35,327 bases of DNA, taken from contig JAAYSP010000212.1 of assembly GCA_012518355.1 (NCBI GenBank), positions 1 through 35,327 on the forward strand, written 5' to 3'. How positions within the stretch are numbered: position 1 is the first letter of the stretch; the number at the start of each line of letters is the position of its first letter. This document shows positions 17,465-25,263 of this stretch, in pieces. The position numbers were made by a program, and so were the translations under genes. This DNA is from a candidate division WS1 bacterium (GTDB taxonomy: Bacteria; Armatimonadota; Zipacnadia; Zipacnadales; UBA11051). Below the pieces are notes generated by a model. That model saw only the letters and a program-made list of their open reading frames with translations, did no database searches and was not told where the DNA came from.

Positions 17465-18568
17465 TTAGCGGCTGATTGCATCCAGTTCGGCCAGCTCTTC
17501 AGCAGTCAACTCTACGTTGAAAGCGGTACCGTTGTCTTCCAGATGCTCCAGCTTGGTCACTCCTGCGATGACCGAGCCTATCTGCTCGTGAGACAGCAGC
17601 CAGGCTATGGCAAGTTGGGCAGAAGAGCACCCCTTCTTCTCTGCCATGCGAGCGACTTCGGCTGCCAGTTTGAGACCCTTCTCGGTGAGGAAGCGTGGGC
17701 CGATGCCTTCGGTAGTCAGCCGTCCCTCTACCTGATCCAGGTTGTCTGCGGTGTAGCGCCCCGTCAGTAGGCCACCGGCCAGTGGGAAGAATGGTACGAT
17801 GCTGAGCCCGGTTTCCTTGCAGAAGTCCAGGAAGGCCTGTTCATCGCCGGCTTCGTCTGCCGCCACCGCACCTCGCTCGGCCAGGCTATAGCAGTTTTCT
17901 ACTGCCACGATCATGCGAGACGCATCCTTGCCCACCTGTCGCATCACTTCCATGACTGCACGGGTCTGTTCGGCGCTGTGGTTCGATACAGCCACGTAGC
18001 GCACCTTGCCCTGGGTAATCAGATCATCCATGGTTGACCAGGTTTCTTCAAGTGGCGTGATCCAATCAGTCTTGCCCACGCCGATACCTGACCAGGTGTG
18101 AGCACTGTGCAGATATAGGAGGTCGATGCGATCAGTCTGCATTTTTTGCAGGCAGTGTTCTACTTCTCGCATCAGGTAAATTCGTGATGCCCCGATTTGG
18201 TTAGGGGTAAATGCCGTAGAGTTTGTCGGATACGACCCGAGTTCATGCTCCTGGCGGTGGTGGTTGCTGACTTTTGTCGCCAGCATCACCTGGTCGCGAA
18301 CTATGCTTGGACGCCGAGAGAAGTACTGGCCCAACAGGCGTTCGGAATTGCCAGAGCCAGCGTTGTAGGAGTTGGCAGTGTCCCAGTGGAACACTCCCAT
18401 CTCCAGTGCGCGGTCGAGTATCTGGAAACCCAGGTGCTCGCCCACCCGTGAGCCGTCATACTCCGGATAGCCCCACTTCCAAAGCCCGAGGCCGATCTCA
18501 GATACCCACAATCCTGAATTGCCCAGACGTCGGCAGGGCATGCCGCGAAACTCGATTGTCTTGGCCAT
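17465..18568 (-). CDS. Aldo/keto reductase
   Basis: NADPH-dependent reductase of the AKR TIM-barrel superfamily, 367 residues, cytosolic. The catalytic tetrad is visible as Asp63 (HWDTAN), Tyr68 (SYN), Lys99 (LATKV) and His154 (LLYLHSAH). Further family marks are VRYVAVSNHSA and, near the C-terminus, QLAIAWLLS followed by SVIAGVTKLEHLEDN for cofactor binding. The substrate cannot be read; a sugar or sugar-derived aldehyde is plausible from the neighbours. ATG 18568 has a G-rich but weak SD. It is divergent from the Rid-family gene. Confidence 0.88.
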   Translation of the reverse strand: MAKTIEFRGMPCRRLGNSGLWVSEIGLGLWKWGYPEYDGSRVGEHLGFQILDRALEMGVFHWDTANSYNAGSGNSERLLGQYFSRRPSIVRDQVMLATKVSNHHRQEHELGSYPTNSTAFTPNQIGASRIYLMREVEHCLQKMQTDRIDLLYLHSAHTWSGIGVGKTDWITPLEETWSTMDDLITQGKVRYVAVSNHSAEQTRAVMEVMRQVGKDASRMIVAVENCYSLAERGAVAADEAGDEQAFLDFCKETGLSIVPFFPLAGGLLTGRYTADNLDQVEGRLTTEGIGPRFLTEKGLKLAAEVARMAEKKGCSSAQLAIAWLLSHEQIGSVIAGVTKLEHLEDNGTAFNVELTAEELAELDAISR

Positions 18569-19010
18569 GGTAAAACCCCCATGCTTGGTGTTGAGAAGTC
18601 GGTTGTGTACGAATTTTCCTCAAATTCGTCAGTGCTCTCGGGAATCCCTCCAAATCTAGTGACCAGGCTAAAGCACTTTCATACACACTTGCAACTGCCG
18701 TCACTAAGTCGGTGTATGATACCCGGTGAAGAAGGTAGGTGGGGCTGGCATTTGGAACAGTATCTCACGCATTTCGTTGTGGCAGCGGAGACGTGAGGGA
18801 GATTGCTACAGAGAACGAATGCGGACGCTTTACGGCTTTTGGGCGGATCGTGTCGCATGCGATCGCCACAACAGTCAGCAGATGTCTTACGTGAGGAATC
18901 GGGGATGCGGGAGTTGGCGGCATAGCATTCTGCTCCGGCCGTGCACTGTCTCCTGAAATCCTCGTGATATAGTACGGATAATTGCCCGAGATGAAGTGAG
19001 GTGTCGCAGT
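18569..19010. other. Divergent intergenic region, reductase / Rid-family gene
   Basis: About 440 nt without a credible gene. A TATGAT box at 18715-18720 has its nearest TTGCAA 20 nt upstream, too far for a standard promoter. A TATAGT box near 18968 lies about 40 nt before the Rid-family start but has no -35. An inverted repeat is listed separately. Confidence 0.45.
18609..18629. promoter_or_regulatory. AT-rich inverted repeat upstream of the reductase
   Basis: Perfect 8-nt arms ACGAATTT (18609-18616) and AAATTCGT (18622-18629) flank TCCTC. It lies 41-61 nt before the reductase start, where a repressor operator would be expected. It may instead be a small RNA hairpin. Confidence 0.4.
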
Positions 19011-19409
19011 ATGGCTCGACAGCCAGTCAACCCCAAAACAGTATGCGCGCCGGTTTCGCCGACATATTCGCACGCTACCATTGCTGACGGCAAACGGTTA
19101 CTTTTTATTGCCGGTCAGGTAGCAGTAGACGCTGAAGGCGAACTTGTCGGCCAGGACATAGAAGCCCAGAGCCGTCAGGTTTACGAAAACTTGCGGCTGA
19201 TCCTGGAAGCGGTGGGCGCAAGTCTCGATGATATTCTGAGTACCGATGTGTTCATGGTCAACGTGCAGCGCGATCTTGAGGGCTACCTGCGTATCCGGCA
19301 GGAGTACTTTCCTGCCAGGCCTCCGGCCAGCACTCTGGTAGAAGTCACCGGCCTCGTATCGCCGGAGTATCTGGTGGAAGTCAAGGCGGTTGCCGAACTG
19401 CCGGACTAG
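19011..19409 (+). CDS. Rid/YjgF/UK114-family protein lacking the RidA catalytic Arg
   Basis: A 132-residue cytosolic protein of the trimeric chorismate-mutase-like fold. The family marks are GKRLLFIAGQVAVDAEGELV, QSRQVYENLRLILEAVGASLDDIL, TDVFMVNVQRDLEGY and a C-terminal VEVKAVAELPD. RidA proteins hydrolyse reactive enamines and imines using an Arg in a PAR(S/T)xVEV motif. Here that motif reads PASTLVEV, with Ser in place of Arg, so deaminase activity is doubtful and it belongs rather to the Arg-lacking Rid groups. GAGGT about 8 nt before ATG 19011 sets the start. It converges with the following gene. Confidence 0.88.
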   Translation: MARQPVNPKTVCAPVSPTYSHATIADGKRLLFIAGQVAVDAEGELVGQDIEAQSRQVYENLRLILEAVGASLDDILSTDVFMVNVQRDLEGYLRIRQEYFPARPPASTLVEVTGLVSPEYLVEVKAVAELPD

Positions 19410-19430
19410 CCCGGAGACAGCGTTTCAGGA

Positions 19431-21308
19431 TTACTGTAGCTCCAGGACTCTCCACCCTGCCGGAGGCACTTTTACTGTGATAGGTACACCCGGTGGCACT
19501 GCACCGAGTGATTCGCCGCTTAGAATGTCAGTAACCTGACGTGTTTGGGTTACGGATAGCTCCGCGTTAGTAGGTGTGTCTAGCGCCCAGTTGGCTACCA
19601 TCACAACAAACCTGTCTCCAACATGGTACAGTTTGCTGATGCCTGTGCGTGACGACACAGTCACCGGGTTCTGGGTGCGCCTGCGTACCAGCGGAAGCAG
19701 CTCCTTTTCCGCGTCGGCATAGTGTGTATCCAGGTATCGGATCTGCCGATAACCCGACTGAATTCGGCGATGCCAGTAAGTGACATCATAGTCCACACTT
19801 CGAGCGGTGCTGACCTGGGCACACTGGCCGCACAGGTACGTGACCATGCCGGCAGATGTCGCCTGCTCAATGCCATGGTAGGCGCTTTGCGAGAGGAAAC
19901 GGGCTGACGGGATGATCAGCACCCGTAGCCCTTCCAGAGCGCCATCGGCCACTTCGTCCTCCATGACTATGCGGAACGGGATGTTGCCACGCATGAGCGC
20001 GAATGCAGTGGCTTCGAAGCTGTGCAGATGCATCCATCGTTCATTCAGGTTGGTTTGCCAGGGCTGCTCCATCACCTCAGTGGTGGTCGAGTACAGCAGG
20101 CCGACTTGAGCCTGGTAGGGCTGACGCTGCGCCAGTATGTCTTCCAGTTTGTCCATATCGGTCCGTGCTGCTGCCATTCCGTCATAGCCTTCGGGATAGT
20201 ATGCGGTCAGAGAGCCGCTTTGCCAGTAACAGATGGCATCTGCGCCCTCTGTGACGGTAATTCTTGCCATCTGCTCGATTTCCTCGGGGCTCATCATCTG
20301 GGTGCGGGTGTAGTGCTGCAGGAAAGGGCCCTCGGTAGTCACTATCAACTTGGGGGAGTTCGCGATCACATGGCAGCCAATTGCCCACGGTTGCAGACCG
20401 TTTTCATCAGCTTCAGGCAAGCGTGCCAGCGGAAATGACTGATACAAAAACCAGTGCTTGACCTGCAGACGTTCGATGCGTTGGACAAGCGCCGAGGCAT
20501 TTGGAGGCAATTCCTGCTGCGTCATGTTCGCATTCAGTAGTCGCCCGTAGAAGTACGAATCAGATGGGATGGTAAGCATGAGCAGATCATCAGACACCGA
20601 ACGAACCGCCTCAGATTGCACTCGCATATATCGGTCATAGGCTTCCCGTTGGAATTGCTCCCACAGAAGCAGTGGATCGTCATCAGCGATAACGGCCGTG
20701 CCCTCGTGAATTTCAAACGGCGGGGCTTCGAGCCCATACTGGTCCCGAAACAGTGCCCGACAGGTGTCACAATAGCAGCAGTCTACTCGTATACCCCAGC
20801 CGTCATCGAAGCAGAAGCCACCGAACACATCGAACTGGCTGTAGGTTTGCGCTTGAGCGGCGATCGTTCCGCCCATCCACTCATAGAACTTGTCCTGGTT
20901 CAGGCAGGCCATCTGTATTTCGCGCCCGCTGACATCTACTGCATCGGTGCCTCGAGGGTTATGCGAGTAATAATTGGTCATGATCAGTACCCGTATGCCG
21001 GTGCCCTCATACTCCTGCTGTAGCTTCTCCCACGCTCGTACCTGCGCTTCAGGCAGCTGTGGTTGCCCGTCGGGACCGGTCTCCAGGTCTATCACTCCGC
21101 CGGTGTACACACAGTCTATGCCTGCCTTTTGCAGCCACTGAGCCGGTACTGGGTTTGCCGGATCTACCAGAGTTACAGCATGGAATTTGACCTCAGCCAT
21201 GGTCAGCCTACCTCCCAGCAACAGGGATGTGAGCGCTACAGACAGCAAACAGATGCGAAATCGGCATGCCGCTGGCACAAACCTGTCTCTCACAAACGGT
21301 CTGCACAT
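19431..21308 (-). CDS. Secreted glycoside-hydrolase-like protein (TIM barrel plus GATase-like domain)
   Basis: A 625-residue exported protein. An N-terminal basic stretch and hydrophobic core (ICLLSVALTSLLLGGRLTMA) form a signal peptide. The middle looks like a beta/alpha barrel of the GH42-like type: GGFCFDDGWG, then a cysteine cluster in VDCCYCDTCRALF, VKHWFLYQSFPL and IVTTEGPF, whose Glu could be catalytic. The later part (about 400-530; AQVGLLYSTTTEV, LRVLIIPSARFLS, YLCGQCAQV) resembles the beta-galactosidase trimerisation domain. A small beta domain with PPAGWRVLEL ends the protein. The exact family and substrate are not settled. ATG 21308 has AGGAG 6 nt upstream and is preferred over TTG 21323. 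Confidence 0.65.
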   Translation of the reverse strand: MCRPFVRDRFVPAACRFRICLLSVALTSLLLGGRLTMAEVKFHAVTLVDPANPVPAQWLQKAGIDCVYTGGVIDLETGPDGQPQLPEAQVRAWEKLQQEYEGTGIRVLIMTNYYSHNPRGTDAVDVSGREIQMACLNQDKFYEWMGGTIAAQAQTYSQFDVFGGFCFDDGWGIRVDCCYCDTCRALFRDQYGLEAPPFEIHEGTAVIADDDPLLLWEQFQREAYDRYMRVQSEAVRSVSDDLLMLTIPSDSYFYGRLLNANMTQQELPPNASALVQRIERLQVKHWFLYQSFPLARLPEADENGLQPWAIGCHVIANSPKLIVTTEGPFLQHYTRTQMMSPEEIEQMARITVTEGADAICYWQSGSLTAYYPEGYDGMAAARTDMDKLEDILAQRQPYQAQVGLLYSTTTEVMEQPWQTNLNERWMHLHSFEATAFALMRGNIPFRIVMEDEVADGALEGLRVLIIPSARFLSQSAYHGIEQATSAGMVTYLCGQCAQVSTARSVDYDVTYWHRRIQSGYRQIRYLDTHYADAEKELLPLVRRRTQNPVTVSSRTGISKLYHVGDRFVVMVANWALDTPTNAELSVTQTRQVTDILSGESLGAVPPGVPITVKVPPAGWRVLELQ

Positions 21309-21526
21309 CAGTTGCTCCTGCAAACATATTTCTGCGCTGAGCGGCAGTATCCTGCACGATTCAACCTCGATTGCGCTGAGACAACCGCAGATGACAACAG
21401 GACCCAGGCTGCAAGCGTCGAAAGAATAGTTGTGTGTGAGCAGCCTACCCAGACCATTTAGGTTGCTCTCAAAACACTCGGTTGGGGTTATTTGCAGTCT
21501 CGGCTGAGAAAGAAAAGGATGAGGCT

Positions 21527-22528
21527 ATGCGATATGTCCAGTATGGGAACTCGGGTCTGCAGGTCTCTAAGCTGTGCTGGGGTGCAATGAATTTCTATCA
21601 AAATGTGGACGAACAAACCGCAATCGCAAGTGTTCACAAAGCTCTTGATCAGGGGATCAACTTTTTCGATACTGCAGATGGCTATGGACGAGGTCGGGGA
21701 GAGGAGGTGCTGGGAAAGGCCTTGCATGGGCGTCGCGACGGAGTTGTATTGGCTACCAAATGCTGGGTGCCGATGTACGATTGGCCGGGCGGACGTGGCT
21801 GCTCTCGCTTCCACATGATGCGCGCGGTCGAAGATAGCCTGCGCCGGCTGGGCACGGATTACATTGACCTGTACCAACTCCACCACCCAGACGCCGACAC
21901 GCCGGTCGAAGAGACGCTCTCGACGCTGGACACCCTCGTCAGGCAGGGGAAAATCCGCTACATCGGTGTGGCAAACCACTACGCCTGGCAGGTGGCTCAC
22001 TATCTGGGAGTTAGCGCGCTGCACAACTGGGAACCGATGATATCGCTACAGGTCTGCTACAGCCTGCTTGACAGGGTCATCGAAAACGAGACAGTACACT
22101 TTTGCAGGCGCTTCAACATCGCACTGATGACCTATGGACCTCTGCGTGGCGGAATTCTATCGGGCAAGTACAAGCGCGGCCAGGCGCCACCCGAAGGAAG
22201 TCGAGCTTCCAGGATCCAGGACATGCGGGATACGCTAACAGATGATATGTTCGACATACTTGATGAGATATCGGCTATGGCTGACAGGTACGGCATAGGC
22301 ATGAACCAGCTGGCGGTCAAATGGGTGCTCTCAAAAGACTACATCACCACCCCCATCATAGGCGGGAGCCGCCCGGAGCACTTCGATCCCATGTATGAGC
22401 TGTTCGATTTCGAAATCGAAGCTGATGACCTGACCAGGCTGGATGACCTGACCGAGCGCTATCGTTTTAAGCCCTTCGGCAATCAGGCAGTCGTCGAGGG
22501 AGGGGGCCTGTCGCCAAATCGGTGGTGA
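21527..22528 (+). CDS. Aldo/keto reductase (Kv-beta / sugar-reductase-like branch)
   Basis: Cytosolic NADPH-dependent reductase of 333 residues. Tetrad residues: Asp48 (NFFDTAD), Tyr53 (GYG), Lys78 (VLATKCW) and His119 (DLYQLHHPD). MRYVQYGNSGLQVSKLCWG and VRQGKIRYIGVANH are typical for the branch that includes YghZ-like reductases and Kv-channel beta subunits. It shares little beyond the fold with the reductase at 17465-18568. The chosen ATG 21527 has AAGGA about 8 nt upstream; an upstream start at 21482 would add 15 unlikely residues. It diverges from the glycosidase-like gene and converges with kdgK. Confidence 0.88.
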   Translation: MRYVQYGNSGLQVSKLCWGAMNFYQNVDEQTAIASVHKALDQGINFFDTADGYGRGRGEEVLGKALHGRRDGVVLATKCWVPMYDWPGGRGCSRFHMMRAVEDSLRRLGTDYIDLYQLHHPDADTPVEETLSTLDTLVRQGKIRYIGVANHYAWQVAHYLGVSALHNWEPMISLQVCYSLLDRVIENETVHFCRRFNIALMTYGPLRGGILSGKYKRGQAPPEGSRASRIQDMRDTLTDDMFDILDEISAMADRYGIGMNQLAVKWVLSKDYITTPIIGGSRPEHFDPMYELFDFEIEADDLTRLDDLTERYRFKPFGNQAVVEGGGLSPNRW

Positions 22529-22569
22529 GCCGTCTTTAAGTGTCAACAGCAGTCGTTTTCAGGAGTCAA

Positions 22570-22611
22570 CAGGCCGACGCCCCTACGGTTGGTTTCGGAG
22601 GCGTCGGCCTG
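22570..22611. terminator. Bidirectional terminator-like hairpin
   Basis: Perfect 12-nt arms CAGGCCGACGCC (22570-22581) and GGCGTCGGCCTG (22600-22611) with an 18-nt loop, between two convergent genes (stops at 22528 and 22664). The stem is strong, though only CACTTGTTGTT follows on the plus strand. Confidence 0.65.
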
Positions 22612-22663
22612 CACTTGTTGTTAGGACCAGCTTCACCGCTGTCACGGTGAGCAGCTTATTGGG

Positions 22664-23695
22664 CTAGCGCTGAACCCGGCCTGAGCCGCCAGACTTGATC
22701 AGGTGCTCGACCTCGGCCACGGTCACCATGTTGGGGTCGCCCACGATCGTATGCTTCAGGCAGCTTGCAGATACTGCGAAGTCAACACAGTCCTGCGGGG
22801 CCTTGCCAGCCAGCAGCGAGTAAATCATGCCGCCAGCGAAGCTGTCTCCACCGCCCACGCGGTCCACGATATGCGTAATATCGTATTCGGGGCCGACGTA
22901 CATCTCCCCATCCTTGTACATGACACCGCTCCACGTGTTATGGGAAGCGCTGAGGCTGCCTCGCAGAGTGATGCAGACGGTGTGCAGCTTCGGGAAGCGC
23001 TCAATGAGCTTCTCACACACGTATCGGTATGCCGAGGCTTCGACATGGCCTCCTTCGACGTCGGCACCGGGTGCCGCTATACCGAAGACCTTGTCAGCAT
23101 CCTCTTCATTTCCGATGGCTACATCTATATGCTGTACCAATTCAGGCATGACTTCACTGGCCGACTTGCCCCACTTCCAGAGGTTCTTGCGGAAATTGAG
23201 GTCGGCAGATACCGTCAGGCCCATCTTTTTGGCGACTTCGATCCCTTCCAGGCACACGTCGGCTGCGCCCTCGGAGATCGCGGGAGTGATGCCGGTCCAG
23301 TGGAACCATTCGGCACCCTCGAATGCTGCCTCCCAGTTGATGTCACCACGCTTGACTTCAGCGATGGAAGATCCCGCGCGGTCATAGACCACCTTCGACG
23401 GACGCTGAACTGCGCCGGCCTCGAGAAAATAGATGCCGAGGCGGTCGCCCTGGCGCACGATGTGACTTGTATCAACACCGAATTGTCGCATCGAGTTCAG
23501 ACATGCGGAGCCGATTTCGTTTGCCGGAAGGGCGGTGACAAATCGTGCATCCACCCCGTAATTGGCAAGACTGATGGCCACGTTGGCCTCGCCGCCACCG
23601 TAAGTAGCTTCGAAGACATCGGTTTGTACGAAGCGTAGGAACTGGGGCGGCTTGAGCCGCAGCATGATCTCTCCAAATGTCACAGCTGTTGGCAT
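22664..23695 (-). CDS. kdgK: 2-keto-3-deoxygluconate kinase (PfkB family)
   Basis: Phosphorylates 2-keto-3-deoxygluconate, the common product of uronate breakdown, to KDPG. The 343-residue protein begins with VTFGEIMLRLKPP and has YGGGEANVAISLANYG, the KDG-kinase type loop GIYFLEAGAVQRPSKVVYDR, SADLNFRKNLW and the PfkB signature DRVGGGDSFAGG with catalytic Asp284. A related sugar kinase cannot be excluded, but the loop favours KDG. No KDPG aldolase is in the window. ATG 23695 has AAGGAG upstream; a GTG at 23704 overlaps it. The promoter lies directly before it with a palindrome over the -10 box. Confidence 0.85.
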   Translation of the reverse strand: MPTAVTFGEIMLRLKPPQFLRFVQTDVFEATYGGGEANVAISLANYGVDARFVTALPANEIGSACLNSMRQFGVDTSHIVRQGDRLGIYFLEAGAVQRPSKVVYDRAGSSIAEVKRGDINWEAAFEGAEWFHWTGITPAISEGAADVCLEGIEVAKKMGLTVSADLNFRKNLWKWGKSASEVMPELVQHIDVAIGNEEDADKVFGIAAPGADVEGGHVEASAYRYVCEKLIERFPKLHTVCITLRGSLSASHNTWSGVMYKDGEMYVGPEYDITHIVDRVGGGDSFAGGMIYSLLAGKAPQDCVDFAVSASCLKHTIVGDPNMVTVAEVEHLIKSGGSGRVQR

Positions 23696-23714
23696 TCTAG
23701 GCACTCCTTAGTCA

Positions 23715-23730
23715 TGCGGTTATAACCGCA
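23715..23730. promoter_or_regulatory. 16-bp perfect palindrome, probable operator of kdgK
   Basis: TGCGGTTATAACCGCA is its own reverse complement and covers the -10 box of the kdgK promoter. A dimeric repressor bound here would block RNA polymerase. LacI- or GntR-type regulators of sugar-acid genes use sites of this size; which one is unknown, since no regulator gene is present. Confidence 0.6.
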
Positions 23731-23746
23731 ATAGTGTTGCACACAA
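23719..23746 (-). promoter_or_regulatory. Promoter of kdgK
   Basis: On the minus strand TTGTGT (23746-23741) and TATAAC (23724-23719) are 16 nt apart. Transcription from about 23712 leaves a leader of some 17 nt before ATG 23695, enough for its SD. Confidence 0.55.
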
Positions 23747-23829
23747 CGGTACTCAGTTAGTCGGTACGTTCTGTTTTAGGTTCGGCGAACTATGCAGCAT
23801 ACACACCAGTGCTTGCTTGGATTGATGCC

Positions 23830-23871
23830 GATAGAACCCGATAGGCCTCGATAGGATCTGGCGCTGATAGG
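23830..23871. repeat. Cluster of four GATAG motifs
   Basis: GATAG starts at 23830, 23840, 23850 and 23866, mostly preceded by C and followed by G or A. The first three are spaced exactly 10 bp, so they face the same side of the helix. The cluster lies just after the Gfo/Idh stop and 135 bp or more upstream of kdgK. It may be a protein-binding array or a chance repeat. Confidence 0.5.
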
Positions 23872-23873
23872 AC

Positions 23874-24911
23874 CTACTGCACCTCTACAGACCGGCCGGT
23901 CTTGGCCGACTCATAGCAGGCTTCGAGGACTTTGTGGCTCCAGATGCCGTCCTCGCCGTTGATGGGCGGTTCGGTATCGTTCTCGACAGCCTCACAGAAA
24001 GCTTCGATATGCGCAGCATATATGTTCACTGGTTCCGGCTCGATAGTTTCCGATTTTGCTTCCTCGCGTTGCTGGTCGGCATCGTAGCCTCTATCTTCCT
24101 TCTCCAGCACCGCGATGATTGAGCCTTCTGAGCCCTGGCCGATGGTCCCGAAAGTCACCATGGATCCCCTGGAGCCATAGACTTCAAAAGCCTGGCGGGA
24201 GGCAGCGTCGGGTACGTTGAAGAGTGCGTCTACCATCCCCTTGGCGCCATTTTCGAATTCGAGCATAGCTACGGCAGTGTCTTCGACGGGATAGTCATGC
24301 ACCAGATTGCCGGTGAAACAGGTCACCCGGCGGACGCGTCCGAATATCATCTCGAGCAAGTCTACACAGTGATTGCCCATGTCGGCGAACGCACCGCCTC
24401 CGAGTGCCGGATCCTGACGGAACGCACCAGGTATTGGCGGATACCAGCATGTCAGCTCTGCCCGGCCGAGTACGGGGGTTCCCAAATCGCCGTTGTCTAC
24501 CATTTGCTTCATGAGAACGTGGCAGGCATGGAAGCGCATCATGAAGTTGATGCCAAGCTTTACGCCGGCATCACGGCATGCTTCCACCATCTCTTCGCAT
24601 TCTGCCGTAGTCAACGCAAGCGGCTTCTCGCAGAGTATGTGCTTGCCGGCAGCCGCGGCGGCGAGTACCTGACCGTGATGCAGGTGGTTGGGGGTCGCGA
24701 TATAGACTGCTTCGACGTTTGCATCTGCGATCAAGTCGGCCTCGTTTACATAGCTCGCCACACCGTATTTGGCAGCTACCTCCTCCACTCGGGCGGCGTC
24801 TATGTCCTGCACTGCCACCAATTCTGCTTTTTCAGTGCCCAGTATGCCTTCGGGAATAGTGCGGCGGTCGGCTATACCTCCGGCACCCATAACGCCCCAT
24901 TTGAGACTCAT
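23874..24911 (-). CDS. Gfo/Idh/MocA family oxidoreductase
   Basis: NAD(P)-dependent sugar or inositol dehydrogenase of 345 residues, cytosolic. The Rossmann domain opens with WGVMGAGGIADRR and continues with VEAVYIATPNHLHH and the signature GKHILCEKPLALT, whose Lys is catalytic in the family. The C-terminal alpha/beta domain carries GGGAFADMGNHCVDLLEMIFG, with the Asp and His typical for substrate binding. Substrates in this family vary widely, so only a general role in sugar or sugar-acid oxidation is inferred. GGAGGTG lies 7 nt before ATG 24911. kdgK is on the same strand 178 nt further and has its own promoter. Confidence 0.9.
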   Translation of the reverse strand: MSLKWGVMGAGGIADRRTIPEGILGTEKAELVAVQDIDAARVEEVAAKYGVASYVNEADLIADANVEAVYIATPNHLHHGQVLAAAAAGKHILCEKPLALTTAECEEMVEACRDAGVKLGINFMMRFHACHVLMKQMVDNGDLGTPVLGRAELTCWYPPIPGAFRQDPALGGGAFADMGNHCVDLLEMIFGRVRRVTCFTGNLVHDYPVEDTAVAMLEFENGAKGMVDALFNVPDAASRQAFEVYGSRGSMVTFGTIGQGSEGSIIAVLEKEDRGYDADQQREEAKSETIEPEPVNIYAAHIEAFCEAVENDTEPPINGEDGIWSHKVLEACYESAKTGRSVEVQ

Positions 24912-24946
24912 CAGTTACACCTCCAAGTGTTTTCGGTCATCAGTCA

Positions 24947-24963
24947 GCGGGGTACGCCCCCGC
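24947..24963. other. Small GC hairpin in the Gfo/Idh leader
   Basis: Arms GCGGGG (24947-24952) and CCCCGC (24958-24963) flank TACGC, 36-52 nt before the start codon and inside the predicted leader. It may slow translation or be without function. Confidence 0.35.
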
Positions 24964-25074
24964 GGGTCTGGCCATAGTGTGCCCCTGGCTTTCGGCTGTC
25001 CTGAAGGAATCAAGCCGTGCCACGTTGAAAAGTAAACCGCAAGTGGTCGCGTGCGTCTCAAGCTGTGAATGGGT

Positions 25075-25103
25075 ACTATAATATAGCCGTCGTGAACTGG
25101 CAA
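25075..25103 (-). promoter_or_regulatory. Sigma-70-like promoter for the Gfo/Idh gene
   Basis: On the minus strand TTGCCA (25103-25098) and TATAGT (25080-25075) are 17 nt apart, each one base from consensus. The leader would be about 157 nt. An overlapping plus-strand TATAAT (25077-25082) lacks a -35 partner. Confidence 0.65.
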
Positions 25104-25263
25104 ATGGCTGCCAATTCCTGACAACAGATGCGGTCTTACTATCGGATACCTATCGCATGCCCACCGTATACTTCGCCACCCGGGCACTGATACCTTCATA
25201 CGTCGCTAGTATGTCGCTCATATGCCGCTGATGAATGTGTAATCCGGAAAGGACTGGTGTGTG

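Larger units (their letters stand above)
24912..25263. other. Divergent intergenic region, Gfo/Idh / DUF362
   Basis: About 350 nt. It holds the minus-strand promoter at 25075-25103 and the small hairpin near 24950. No clear plus-strand promoter for the DUF362 gene was found; CTGACA near 25118 has no suitable -10 partner. No coding potential was recognised. Confidence 0.45.

Noticed and set aside
18689..18720. TTGCAA and TATGAT as a promoter
   Set aside because: The spacing of 20 nt is too long and no gene start follows for almost 300 nt.
22703..23638. Plus-strand 311-codon reading frame
   Set aside because: Antisense shadow of kdgK; the minus-strand protein is clearly real.
24297..24977. 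Plus-strand 226-codon reading frame
   Set aside because: Antisense to the Gfo/Idh gene and its leader, with no recognisable motifs.
25077..25082. Plus-strand TATAAT as a promoter for DUF362
   Set aside because: No -35 at the right distance; the overlapping minus-strand promoter explains the sequence better.
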